NCBI RefSeq assembly: GCF_006440735.1
Contig: NZ_VFUA01000031.1
Location: 1-56,945, forward strand
Origin: Mesorhizobium sp. B2-7-1
GTDB taxonomy: Bacteria; Pseudomonadota; Alphaproteobacteria; Rhizobiales; Rhizobiaceae
Direction of reading: 5' to 3'
DNA length: 56,945 nt
Positions 28,440 to 35,195 of the stretch are shown in pieces. Position 1 is the first letter of the stretch, and the number at the start of each line of letters is the position of its first letter. The translations under genes were made by a program, and so were the position numbers. The notes under the pieces are model-generated. The model did no database searches. It was not told the DNA's origin and was given only the letters and a program-made list of their open reading frames with translations.

Positions 28440-28799
28440 ACGACCAGGATCAATCGCCGCGCCTTGCTCGTGCACTCCAGCGCCGTTGTCCTTGCTTCGG
28501 CAGTGGCGAAAACAGCATGCGCCGCAGAGCCGCCGCCCAGCAAGTTACGGGCGCTAATCGAAGCTCACATGACGGCATATGCCGCGCTCGGCAGGGCTGT
28601 CCACGAGAAGGCTGCAAGCAGCAGTTACGACCGAGCCAGTCGAGACGAGGAGGGGGCGCTGCTGGCTATCTGCGCCTATCCTGCGGTCAGCCCGGACGAT
28701 AGCGCGGCCAAAGCCCGGTATCTTTTGGAGATCGAGGCGCGCGGCGAGCTCGACCTGCCAGAGCACATGCAGGCTCTTCTTTATTCGACGATTTCGTAG
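28440..28799 (+). CDS. Tat-signal-like exported protein, start codon altered
   Basis: About 119 residues: a twin-Arg-like segment (INRRALLVHSSAVVLASAV), Ala-X-Ala before EPPPSKLRALIEAH, then EGALLAICAYPAVS and RYLLEIEARGELDLPEHMQA. I recognise this as a recurrent exported protein of unknown function in Rhizobiales. AGAGGAGAG is correctly spaced for a start at 28440, where the codon is ACG rather than ATG. The frame is open upstream to about 28317 but that part is not protein-like. It may be translated poorly or be recently inactivated. Confidence 0.6.
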   Translation, partial: TTRINRRALLVHSSAVVLASAVAKTACAAEPPPSKLRALIEAHMTAYAALGRAVHEKAASSSYDRASRDEEGALLAICAYPAVSPDDSAAKARYLLEIEARGELDLPEHMQALLYSTIS

Positions 28800-29109
28800 C
28801 GATGAGACTTCCGAAGACGGTCATTGGCGGAATCACGATCAACGCCTTGCGACATCCGCTTTGCGCCCTCATGTCGGTCGTTCAGCCTGACCGGATCGAT
28901 CTCAGAAGCGGCCGTTCGTTCATCCGGGCAAGTGGCCGCTCAGGAATAACTGGCTTCGGGACATTCCAGTCAGTCCACCTTCTGGGAGCGGTGCATCAGA
29001 AGCAGCCTCATAGATTGGAGCGAAGAACGCCGCTGGCGAGTGAGTACGGGAACGCGTTCCATTACCGCCGACGGCTTTGCGCCAGATGTCGGCCGCTTCA
29101 GAGCGGCCC
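28800..29109. other. Intergenic, no gene seen
   Basis: The string ACATTCCAGTCAG at 28961-28973 recurs at 31309-31321, where it is part of a putative stress promoter. Otherwise nothing recognised. Confidence 0.4.
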
Positions 29110-29292
29110 TTAGGCCGACTTCTTGAGCTCCGTCACCTGAACGCCAAGACGGAATGCTTGACCGTCAGCATAGGAGCGAGCGTAATCCTCCGCCTCGAAT
29201 GGGAAGGTCAAGGTGCTGCCATAGACGGTGACCCGTACCGCCCATTTGGCTTCTCGGATGATCTCGACAGAATGATGTTCGTGCGCAGCCAT
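29110..29292 (-). CDS. Small hypothetical protein (60 aa)
   Basis: Reads MAAHEHHSVEIIREAKWAVR, TVYGSTLTFPFEAEDYARSY, ending VTELKKSA. Good coding composition, and AGGGGAAG just before the ATG. Similar short proteins occur in Mesorhizobium; function unknown. Confidence 0.65.
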   Translation of the reverse strand: MAAHEHHSVEIIREAKWAVRVTVYGSTLTFPFEAEDYARSYADGQAFRLGVQVTELKKSA

Positions 29293-29423
29293 ACTCTTCC
29301 CCTACGGCAAGCTGCATCATAGCGCCCAAAAAGATACTTTGCATACGAACAATTTGGGGGCGCGTACGAATTCATTTCGGCCTGAGCCTAATTGGACTCA
29401 ATCCGGCGCTTTGGGCTAATGGG

Positions 29424-29452
29424 GCCCCGCCGTTTCGCAGGTACGGCGGGGC
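29424..29452. repeat. Strong stem-loop
   Basis: GCCCCGCCG and CGGCGGGGC pair over nine bases around an 11-base loop. No T tract follows. It lies in the geneless stretch left of the first putative small RNA. Confidence 0.45.
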
Positions 29453-29602
29453 GCCCCTGAACCGGCGATGAAGGGACTATGCTCGCCGGCACACTCCAAT
29501 GACCATCTCCGGAAGATGTTTCCGGCTCCGGACTTATGAATTGCCAGGCAAGACCTTTGTCTCAGGACCAATGCGACTGAGGGTCGAGGCTCGAGTCCTC
29601 GG

Positions 29603-29627
29603 GGAACAACGCACGCGTTTTGTAGTT
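29603..29627 (+). promoter_or_regulatory. Putative EcfG/RpoE2-type promoter, unit 1
   Basis: GGAAC at 29603-29607, 18 bases, then TT at 29626-29627: the GGAAC-N18/19-TT pattern of general-stress sigma factors in Rhizobiales. The motif is short; its value comes from the terminator about 60 bases downstream with no gene between. Confidence 0.45.
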
Positions 29628-29632
29628 CCCTG

Positions 29633-29714
29633 ATCGGCCTGCCGCGTACGTTGCCACCTTGCGCACCCAGGCTACTCCAGCACCTGCCCGTCGGCTTCGG
29701 CCGGCGGGCTTTTT
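29633..29714 (+). ncRNA. Candidate small RNA 1 (about 80 nt)
   Basis: The interval runs from the expected transcription start to a strong rho-independent terminator: GCCCGTCGGC, TTCG loop, GCCGGCGGGC, then TTTTT (29686-29714). No open frame with a ribosome binding site lies inside. The start is inferred from the promoter motif. Confidence 0.5.
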
Positions 29715-29790
29715 CACAATCTGTTACATTGAGCAAGACGCCCGAAACCTTCTTCACGCCGCTCCATTTCTGCTGAAGCGACGGCGATGG

Positions 29791-29967
29791 ATGATGCGTG
29801 ACGATGAAAACGGCGAAGACTTTCCGAACCAAGCCGAATTGCTAATCCCTCGCCTCGTCAAAGAGGCCGAAATTTCAGAAGAGCAGGCGCGGGAGTTAGT
29901 TGACCTGATCGGCACAGACTGGCCGTCCCTGCTTCGCGAGGCGCGCTTTCTGAAAGATCGACATTGA
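29791..29967 (+). CDS. Small DUF3606-like protein
   Basis: 58 residues starting MMRDDENGEDFPNQAELLIP, with EISEEQARELVDLIGTDWPS near the C-terminus, the same helical pattern as the DUF3606 proteins in this window. The ribosome binding site is weak; ATG at 29791 or 29794 could be used. Function unknown. Confidence 0.65.
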   Translation: MMRDDENGEDFPNQAELLIPRLVKEAEISEEQARELVDLIGTDWPSLLREARFLKDRH

Positions 29968-30330
29968 TTCCGGCGGGAACATGCCAAGCGGATGCTCGGA
30001 CGCGACGATAGCCTTTCGCTAGGTGTAAGCGTCGTGTCGGGCTCCGGAACCCGGAGCGCTCTCCCTCGGCTGCGGAGTCTACAAGGCCCGCGGCACTTGA
30101 TTTGTCTCTTTTGTAACGAAATGGAACGAAGGCTCACGACAGGATGGGTAGCGAGCAGCCCGCCAGACCCGCAGTCCCCAGGAGTCCGCCATGGCATCTG
30201 ACTCCGTGGCGCTCGGTGCGGGACACCTTCCCCTGCTGGCTTGCATCGGCGGGTTTCCCTGATTGACAACTGACCATGTCAGAGATCAGTTAATGGCGTT
30301 TGAGGGCTCGGCCGGTGTTGGGAGGACCTC
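29968..30330. other. Intergenic, no gene seen
   Basis: No coding frame convincing on either strand. GGAGG near its right end serves the gene at 30331. Confidence 0.4.
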
Positions 30331-30540
30331 ATGCCAATTTACCAGAAAGTCAGAGAGGCGGGCGTCTTCAGTCCTCCAGAAGTCGCGCTGCTCGGTCGCA
30401 TGTTCGATAAATTGAAGGACGAACATCAATCACCTGAGCGACGCGAAGCCCTCGCATCTCGCCTCCTGGCAAATTACCTGGCGGGGATCAGAGACGAGGC
30501 CGAGCTGCTGTCGATGTCTAAGCTGCCGCTCGGGCGATAG
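30331..30540 (+). CDS. Small hypothetical protein (69 aa)
   Basis: Reads MPIYQKVREAGVFSPPEVAL, LGRMFDKLKDEHQSPERREA, ending SMSKLPLGR; helical and charged. GGAGG lies seven bases upstream of the ATG. The MPIYQ start recurs in small rhizobial proteins of unknown function. Confidence 0.7.
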   Translation: MPIYQKVREAGVFSPPEVALLGRMFDKLKDEHQSPERREALASRLLANYLAGIRDEAELLSMSKLPLGR

Positions 30541-30552
30541 ATCACCGTTCCC

Positions 30553-30857
30553 TCAGCTCGCCTCGTCAACCAGCGGATTCTTCCGCTTCGGAGGGACATA
30601 ACGTGTCACCAGCCTGAGGGTGCCGGCGTTCACCGTCACAGGCACTCCGAGATTGACGGTGACCTGGTTCCCATCGCGCGCGTGACGTCGCCGACCAGTT
30701 CTATTGGCTGGCCCTTCGTCACCTTGGCTGTCTCGATGATCGAATGGGGTTGGTTATAGGTCGGGATCGAAACGCTTACACGGTCCTCCGTGACACGCCG
30801 GCGCACAGTCGCGGGGATTTCGACTTCATCGCCGATCTTGAATAAGCCCTTCGCCAT
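30553..30857 (-). pseudogene. Small hypothetical protein, frameshifted
   Basis: The first frame reads MAKGLFKIGDEVEIPATVRR and PTYNQPHSIIETAKVTKGQP, a short beta-rich domain, up to VTRA near 30680. Then it leaves the coding frame and stops early at 30636. The coding-like sequence continues in another frame as DGNQVTVNLGVPVTVNAGTL and TRYVPPKRKNPLVDEAS to a stop at 30553. The break lies in a CGCGCG run; loss of one CG unit would restore a single frame, so an extra dinucleotide is the likely cause. Confidence 0.6.
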
Positions 30858-30903
30858 AAAAAGAGTCTGGAGCGACGGGCGGCTCAGTCAAGCAATTGCT
30901 AAT

Positions 30904-30928
30904 GGAACATCGGGCGCGGTGTGCGGTT
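30904..30928 (+). promoter_or_regulatory. Putative EcfG/RpoE2-type promoter, unit 2
   Basis: GGAAC at 30904-30908, 18 bases, TT at 30927-30928. Confidence 0.4.
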
Positions 30929-30933
30929 GAACA

Positions 30934-31083
30934 AACAGGTGGCGCGCCGGCTGGGCTGCTTTCCATCCGCGCACCGCGTCGGGTGGGGTGTAGCCGCAAC
31001 CAGCCCCAGACTGGAAACTGCGGTTGCCCGCAGGGAGGCCCGATAAAGAGCCCGTCTGGCGCCCAATGGCAGGCGGGCTCTTT
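30934..31083 (+). ncRNA. Candidate small RNA 2 (about 150 nt)
   Basis: Follows promoter motif 2 and ends at a 14-bp terminator stem (AAAGAGCCCGTCTG at 31045-31058 with CAGGCGGGCTCTTT at 31070-31083). A second internal hairpin pairs GCAACC near 30994 with GGTTGC near 31022. No credible open frame inside. Confidence 0.45.
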
Positions 31084-31205
31084 CACGACGTTAAAGATAG
31101 ACTATCGCAAGGAGCGAAATCGGACCTCAGTCCTCATTGCAGTATGAGGGGTTATCGACCAACTTTGCTCACCGCCGGCTTTTGAAACCGCTTGTCGGCG
31201 GCTAG

Positions 31206-31251
31206 GCCCGGCTCGCACAATCCTGTGTCACCCTCGATCTGCGAGCCGGGC
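31206..31251. repeat. 12-bp perfect stem-loop
   Basis: GCCCGGCTCGCA and TGCGAGCCGGGC pair perfectly around a 22-base loop, in the same geneless stretch as the candidate small RNAs. Could be a structured RNA element or a bidirectional terminator without a T tract. Confidence 0.5.
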
Positions 31252-31305
31252 TCGGATTTCGCATCACTACCTGTGGGCACGAGGCGCGCGAGCCTCAGTT
31301 TCGGC

Positions 31306-31330
31306 GGAACATTCCAGTCAGACCGAGGTT
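31306..31330 (+). promoter_or_regulatory. Putative EcfG/RpoE2-type promoter, unit 3
   Basis: GGAAC at 31306-31310, 18 bases, TT at 31329-31330. Thirteen bases of it (ACATTCCAGTCAG) recur at 28961. Confidence 0.4.
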
Positions 31331-31335
31331 TGGTA

Positions 31336-31437
31336 GCCGCGACGCAATCCCCTCCCAAAACCCCGCACGCGTCGTGTCGGGTCGGTATTCCCCCGACATC
31401 AGCCCGCACCGTTCCCCGCGGTGCGGGCTCTTCTATT
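31336..31437 (+). ncRNA. Candidate small RNA 3 (about 100 nt)
   Basis: Follows promoter motif 3 and ends with AGCCCGCACCG, a seven-base loop, CGGTGCGGGCT and a T-rich tail (31401-31437). A smaller hairpin (GTCGGG with CCCGAC) precedes it. Its end overlaps the 3' end of the converging gene at 31433. Confidence 0.45.
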
Positions 31438-31642
31438 GTCGCCCACGCAACTCAGCCGCCAGCGCCTCAAGGGCTTTCACATCCTCTGCATACGATCCCG
31501 CATGTGCGGGATAACGCTCCATTTGCTGGCGATAGAAGTGGACCCACTTCTGCAGGTCGACAATCGGAAACGTCCCTCGCCAGATGCCTTTCTCTAGCGT
31601 GAATGTGCCCGCCGCCGAGTCGTAAGTGGCTGTCGTCTTCAT
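31433..31642 (-). CDS. Small hypothetical protein (69 aa)
   Basis: Reads MKTTATYDSAAGTFTLEKGI, WRGTFPIVDLQKWVHFYRQQ, ending ALEALAAELRGRQ. Good composition, weak ribosome binding site; the frame stays open to an ATG at 31720. It is divergent from the KTSC gene and converges on candidate small RNA 3. Function unknown. Confidence 0.6.
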   Translation of the reverse strand: MKTTATYDSAAGTFTLEKGIWRGTFPIVDLQKWVHFYRQQMERYPAHAGSYAEDVKALEALAAELRGRQ

Positions 31643-31698
31643 GGGTGGCGTTACAGTTCGTGTTGTTGAAACAAAAACTGGTTCCGATCGTTGGCGAT

Positions 31699-31923
31699 AT
31701 GCAAACGATGGGTATGCCAATGCCGTCCACCTCGATCAAGAAGACCGAGTACGATCCGGCGAGCAGGACACTGTCAGTCTGGTTCGTGAGCAGCGGCAAG
31801 CGCTACGATTTTGAGGAGGTACCCCCTGAGACCTACGTCGCGTTCCGTTCTGCGTTTGTCAAAGGTCGCTTCTTCAACGAGCATATTCGCGACCATTTCC
31901 GGTATCGCCCCATTCCTGACTAG
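31699..31923 (+). CDS. KTSC domain protein
   Basis: About 74 residues. The KTSC fold is recognised from STSIKKTEYDPASRTLSVWF and YDFEEVPPETYVAFRSAFVK, ending GRFFNEHIRDHFRY. Several ATGs lie close together (31699, 31708, 31714, 31720) and none has a strong ribosome binding site. KTSC domains occur alone or fused to lysyl-tRNA synthetases; the role of the free form is unknown. Confidence 0.8.
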   Translation: MQTMGMPMPSTSIKKTEYDPASRTLSVWFVSSGKRYDFEEVPPETYVAFRSAFVKGRFFNEHIRDHFRYRPIPD

Positions 31924-32003
31924 CTACCTGCTCCAACCGGCTGATGCTCTTGCCTCAAGTCTTGGCGTCGCATGAATCATCCCTGGCATGCGGGTTATCG
32001 GAT

Positions 32004-32282
32004 CTAGTTCGACGCGTCCGCGCTGTGCCCCGCTGCCTCGGGGTCAAGAGCGGCCCGTTGCGAGGTGAACAGTTCATTGTCCGCAGCCTTGCATTGGAGC
32101 CGCGCCAAATGCTTTCGATGCAGCTCCTGCATGTCCTCCAATTGATGGAGGAAATCGATGGCTTGGGCTGCCGGCAGATCGTCGCGCGTGAGCTGGGCAA
32201 TCAGTTCGTGTTGACGAACCAAATGCCATTCGCCCAACCTCACATGGCCTTTCACCATTTCAATGTCATCTTCTAGAGCCAT
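32004..32282 (-). CDS. Small helical hypothetical protein (92 aa)
   Basis: Reads MALEDDIEMVKGHVRLGEWH, LVRQHELIAQLTRDDLPAAQ, AIDFLHQLEDMQELHRKHLA: amphipathic helices, likely coiled coil. The pattern is common among small rhizobial proteins of unknown function. No clear ribosome binding site; a putative stress promoter at 32290-32314 would place the RNA start almost at the ATG, so the mRNA could be leaderless. Confidence 0.6.
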   Translation of the reverse strand: MALEDDIEMVKGHVRLGEWHLVRQHELIAQLTRDDLPAAQAIDFLHQLEDMQELHRKHLARLQCKAADNELFTSQRAALDPEAAGHSADASN

Positions 32283-32289
32283 GAACAGG

Positions 32290-32314
32290 AACGCCCCTAT
32301 CCGTCGCTCGTTCC
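32290..32314 (-). promoter_or_regulatory. Putative EcfG/RpoE2-type promoter
   Basis: On the minus strand GGAAC, 18 bases, TT. It lies directly before the start codon at 32282. Confidence 0.35.
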
Positions 32315-32361
32315 GCCCGCCAGGATAGCCAGCGATTTGAACAGGCCGTTGTTTCTGGAGC

Positions 32362-32511
32362 CTATTTGAAGGCGTACTTATACACGGCGCGGCTGCTTTC
32401 CTCGGTGACGCGAACCCATGCTCGTTCATCTCTGTGCGGCTGGACGTCCTTCTTGGTGCCGACCGTGGCAGCCTCCCACGGCGTGTTGGCGATTACAGTG
32501 TGATGGGAAAC
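32362..32511 (-). pseudogene. Small ORF without a start codon
   Basis: A coding-like stretch reads VSHHTVIANTPWEAATVGTK, then RDERAWVRVTEESSRAVYKY and stops at 32362. No ATG, GTG or TTG lies between an upstream in-frame TGA and this sequence, so it is probably the stump of a small gene. Confidence 0.35.
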
Positions 32512-32653
32512 CGGCGTGTCGCCGGCTCTTCAACCAGTTAGGTTTTCATGCAATGCGTCACCGACCCAACGACCAGGGCGAAGCCCTTGTTCCGGCTCGA
32601 GGCGGGAGCGCGCGGAAAGCCAAGGGGAACAGGCGGTTACCGTTTGAGGCCAC

Positions 32654-33072
32654 TTACGACTTCATGCTTGCCGTGGGTGGCATGTGTGGCGGGTCGGAGC
32701 TCAGCCGTTTGACGGTGGCAACGATCGCCGCCGATAGGGCCTCGGCTTCGGCCAGCAGCGATGGTCCGTCCTGCCATTGATATACTCTTCGCTGGGAAGC
32801 ACGGCCGGCGGGCAATATTCCTCAATCGTGGCCCTTACCAGCTGCAGCGCCGCACGGCAGTGGGGATCGTTCGCGGCCATCTTAGAGTGCTCTCTATCCG
32901 CTCGGCGCGGCGACGCCCCCTTCACGGTCCTGGTTGGAACCGGCGGCGCCTCGTCATCAATGGGCTTGGTCCCCTTGATGGCCTTCTTCAGCGCGCGGTC
33001 GAAGGTTCCTTCAGAGGTAGATTTCCGGCTTCGTTCTGGCCGGACTGTGGATGATCGATTTTCGGGCTTCAT
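32654..33072 (-). pseudogene. Hypothetical protein, frameshifted near the middle
   Basis: The first frame (ATG at 33072) reads STSEGTFDRALKKAIKGTKP and HCRAALQLVRATIEEYCPPA up to LPSEEY. From about 32783 the coding-like sequence is in another frame: QDGPSLLAEAEALSAAIVAT, VKRLSSDPPH, stop at 32654. Without the break the product would be about 138 residues. A TATAT run at the junction suggests a two-base slip. It heads a three-gene overlapping set with 33069-33254 and 33251-33436 upstream of it on the same strand. Confidence 0.6.
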
Positions 33073-33254
33073 GCATCCAACTCCAGCGGCTCATGCTCGT
33101 CCTGGAACCGGTGCCACATTACCTGTCTGATGTCTTTGCAGTCGACGAACTGGCCGCACGTTTCGCACCGATAGAAGTCGGAATCCTCCCTCGAGCCGGG
33201 CGGGGAGTGCACCGTCACCCGTTTCGGAGGGCCGAGCTCTGCAAGCCTCGTCAT
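33069..33254 (-). CDS. Small zinc-ribbon-like protein
   Basis: 61 residues with FYRCETCGQFVDCKDIRQVM and WHRFQDEHEPLEL: a CxxC pair plus Cys and His that could bind one zinc. It overlaps the gene on each side by four bases (ATGA), so it belongs to one operon starting at 33436. Function unknown. Confidence 0.75.
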   Translation of the reverse strand: MTRLAELGPPKRVTVHSPPGSREDSDFYRCETCGQFVDCKDIRQVMWHRFQDEHEPLELDA

Positions 33255-33436
33255 CCGCGAAGCTTTCTGGCTTCTCGCTCCAACGTCTTACGGTCGTTGC
33301 CGTGTTCTTTGATCAGCTCGCGCACCTGCTCGGGGCTGATCCGGTACTGCTTGGCGAAATGGCGGACCTCATAATCCTCGTCGGCCGATACGCGATCACG
33401 GTCGCGAAAGTCTCGTTGGGTCTTATCGTCTGCCAT
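33251..33436 (-). CDS. DUF3606 small protein
   Basis: 61 residues: MADDKTQRDFRDRDRVSADE, YEVRHFAKQYRISPEQVREL, IKEHGNDRKTLEREARKL. Close paralogue of 19979-20164. AGGAGGAAC precedes the ATG. First gene of a three-gene overlapping operon behind a putative stress promoter at 33461-33485. Confidence 0.85.
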   Translation of the reverse strand: MADDKTQRDFRDRDRVSADEDYEVRHFAKQYRISPEQVRELIKEHGNDRKTLEREARKLRG

Positions 33437-33460
33437 AGTTGTTCCTCCTGGTCAGAGAAG

Positions 33461-33485
33461 AACAGTGGCCGATAACGAATGTTCC
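33461..33485 (-). promoter_or_regulatory. Putative EcfG/RpoE2-type promoter of the DUF3606 operon
   Basis: On the minus strand GGAAC, 18 bases, TT; the expected RNA start is about 20 bases upstream of the ATG at 33436. Confidence 0.45.
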
Positions 33486-33527
33486 TTAGTGGCCGACGCA
33501 GCGTCGACGCGGTATCAAAGCCGTCCG

Positions 33528-33794
33528 CTAAGGAGAACCCGCTTCCGCGAGGTTGTCTTCGGTCAGTGAGCTGCCTTCTTTGGCCGGCGCCTTCTGCCGT
33601 CCTGACTTACCCTTGGAGGCGGCGTCTTTCGAGTGAGCCGACATCGCCGGAGCCGCACCAGTCTTCTTGGCAGCTGACGACTTGGCAGAGGCTTTCTTTG
33701 GTGTGGCGCTCTTTGGCGCAGCCTTTCTTGCACGCGCCTTTTTCGGCTCTTCCTTTGATGAGAAAATGCCGGTGATGCTCTCAATGATGGACAT
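33528..33794 (-). CDS. Lys/Ala-rich basic protein (histone-H1-like tail)
   Basis: 88 residues: a short ordered start (MSIIESITGIFSSKEEPKKA) then a Lys-Ala-Pro-Ser-rich stretch (RKAAPKSATPKKASAKSSAA). Composition resembles bacterial H1-like DNA-binding tails. GGAGGG lies seven bases upstream of the ATG. A putative stress promoter is at 33824-33849. Confidence 0.75.
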   Translation of the reverse strand: MSIIESITGIFSSKEEPKKARARKAAPKSATPKKASAKSSAAKKTGAAPAMSAHSKDAASKGKSGRQKAPAKEGSSLTEDNLAEAGSP

Positions 33795-33823
33795 TGGGTG
33801 GCCCTCCGTTGAATTCCACCAAC

Positions 33824-33849
33824 AATGCCGGTCCCTTCGAAATTGTTCC
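33824..33849 (-). promoter_or_regulatory. Putative EcfG/RpoE2-type promoter of the Lys-rich gene
   Basis: On the minus strand GGAAC, 19 bases, TT, placing the RNA start about 25 bases upstream of the ATG. Confidence 0.45.
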
Positions 33850-34283
33850 ATCATTCAATTAGGCATCGCTAATGGAACTCGGCCCTTTGGAAACAATTTC
33901 AGTCATACGTTGGATTTCGTCCTTCATCTCGCCTTTGCAAGCGACGCTGCGCCGCCTCCGAAGGACTAAAGAATGAACAGCGCGGTGGCTGAAGCCTAGG
34001 CCTGTCGGCGAGGTCGAAACGCTTAAGGGCGAGGAGAAGCGTCACTCCTCGATCAAGGTCTACTTCAGCACAATGACTCCAATCAGCTTCGAACTTCAGG
34101 GCACGGCCTACCGCAGGAGTCGGCAGCAGCCATCCCCGACATGGGGTTGCGTGTTGTGCAACAGGTGAATGTGGCAACGTGTGCTGAGAAAAAGGGGAAG
34201 AGCCGGCTGAGGGTGGAGACTAAATTGCTCCATCGGTTTTCCCCAGGAGGGGGAAAAATGGCGTTGACACATCGACGACAGCG
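33850..34283. other. Intergenic, no gene seen
   Basis: An open stretch reading RHSSIKVYFSTMTPISFELQ near 34050 looks like gene debris without a start. A stem-loop (TTTTCCCC with GGGGAAAA) lies at 34237-34257, downstream of the converging gene at 34284. Confidence 0.4.
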
Positions 34284-34484
34284 TCAGTTTTCGTCCTTGT
34301 AGGACTTCGCAGCCTCGTCGATCTTACGCCAATCGTTGCCGTGGCGCCTGACAAGTTCGCGAGCTTGGCTCTCCGACACCGAGTGAGTGTCTACGACGTG
34401 CTTGACCTCCGTGTCCTCCCCCTTGAGCGGGCGGCTGCGGGGCGTCTTTGCACGCCGGCTATCGCTGTCTCGAACTCTACCCAT
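34284..34484 (-). CDS. DUF3606-like small protein
   Basis: 66 residues: a basic N-terminus (DSRRAKTPRSRPLKG), then DTEVKHVVDTHSVSESQARE and LVRRHGNDWRKIDEAAKSY, the DUF3606 helical pattern. GGAGG lies about ten bases upstream of the ATG. Confidence 0.75.
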   Translation of the reverse strand: MGRVRDSDSRRAKTPRSRPLKGEDTEVKHVVDTHSVSESQARELVRRHGNDWRKIDEAAKSYKDEN

Positions 34485-34726
34485 AGATGAAAACCTCCGG
34501 CAGCTGTATCAACCAGCGACCGGCACGGAGGTTTCATTTGCGCCGCTAATGCTTGGTTGGGGCAGCACCAGCGCACGAGCACGGCCATCCCAGGGTAACC
34601 GTCCCGACCGCGGTGGCAACCTTCCCTTTGTGGGAGCGTTCTGTTCTCCCGTCAGGACGGCGTTGATCGGTTTCGGGGTTTAGAATGCAGGGCGATTTCT
34701 CGTAGGAGCAAATTCAGGAGGCCCCC

Positions 34727-35125
34727 ATGAGTGAGTTCCAGTCAGGCATGGAGCCCATCCGAAGGGTTCTGGTCGTGGATGATGAGCCGCTGATCCGTAT
34801 GCTCGTCGTCGACACTTTGGAGGAGCTTGGTCTCGCCGCCATGGAAGCCGGCAACGCTGTTGAGGCCACCACGGTGCTCGATTCGGATCAACCAGTCGAC
34901 CTACTGGTGACCGATCTGAATTTGCCGGGCGGTGTCAACGGACATCAACTGGTCCACCTTGCCCGACGAACGAGGAAGGACTTAAAGGTGTTGTTGATCA
35001 CCGGCTATGCCCCCGCGGCGGAGGATGTTGTCGACGATCGGACGTTTGTCGTCGCCAAGCCGTTTTTGACGGAGACTCTTGCGGCTCACGTTAGGCATCT
35101 GCTGGGCTTGACTGCGCCAGAGTAG
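34727..35125 (+). CDS. Single-domain response regulator
   Basis: 132 residues forming one receiver domain: acidic pair in VLVVDDEPLIRML, phospho-acceptor Asp in VTDLNLPG (about residue 63), Thr in LITGYAP and Lys in VVAKPF. No output domain. AGGAGG precedes the ATG. It lies directly upstream of a hybrid histidine kinase, its likely partner. Confidence 0.9.
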   Translation: MSEFQSGMEPIRRVLVVDDEPLIRMLVVDTLEELGLAAMEAGNAVEATTVLDSDQPVDLLVTDLNLPGGVNGHQLVHLARRTRKDLKVLLITGYAPAAEDVVDDRTFVVAKPFLTETLAAHVRHLLGLTAPE

Positions 35126-35195
35126 CCTTGCTCTGCTAGTGGCCGAACCTCTCCCGGGCTCGACCATCCTGACATCCTTTGCTGCCGGATCTCCG

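Noticed and set aside
29517..29608. tRNA-like 92-base segment (TGTTTCC pairs with GGGAACA; T-arm-like CGAGG-CTCGAGT-CCTCG)
   Set aside because: The acceptor and T-arm pairings are present, but no D arm or anticodon stem can be drawn and the invariant T-loop base is changed. Probably a chance fold or an old remnant.
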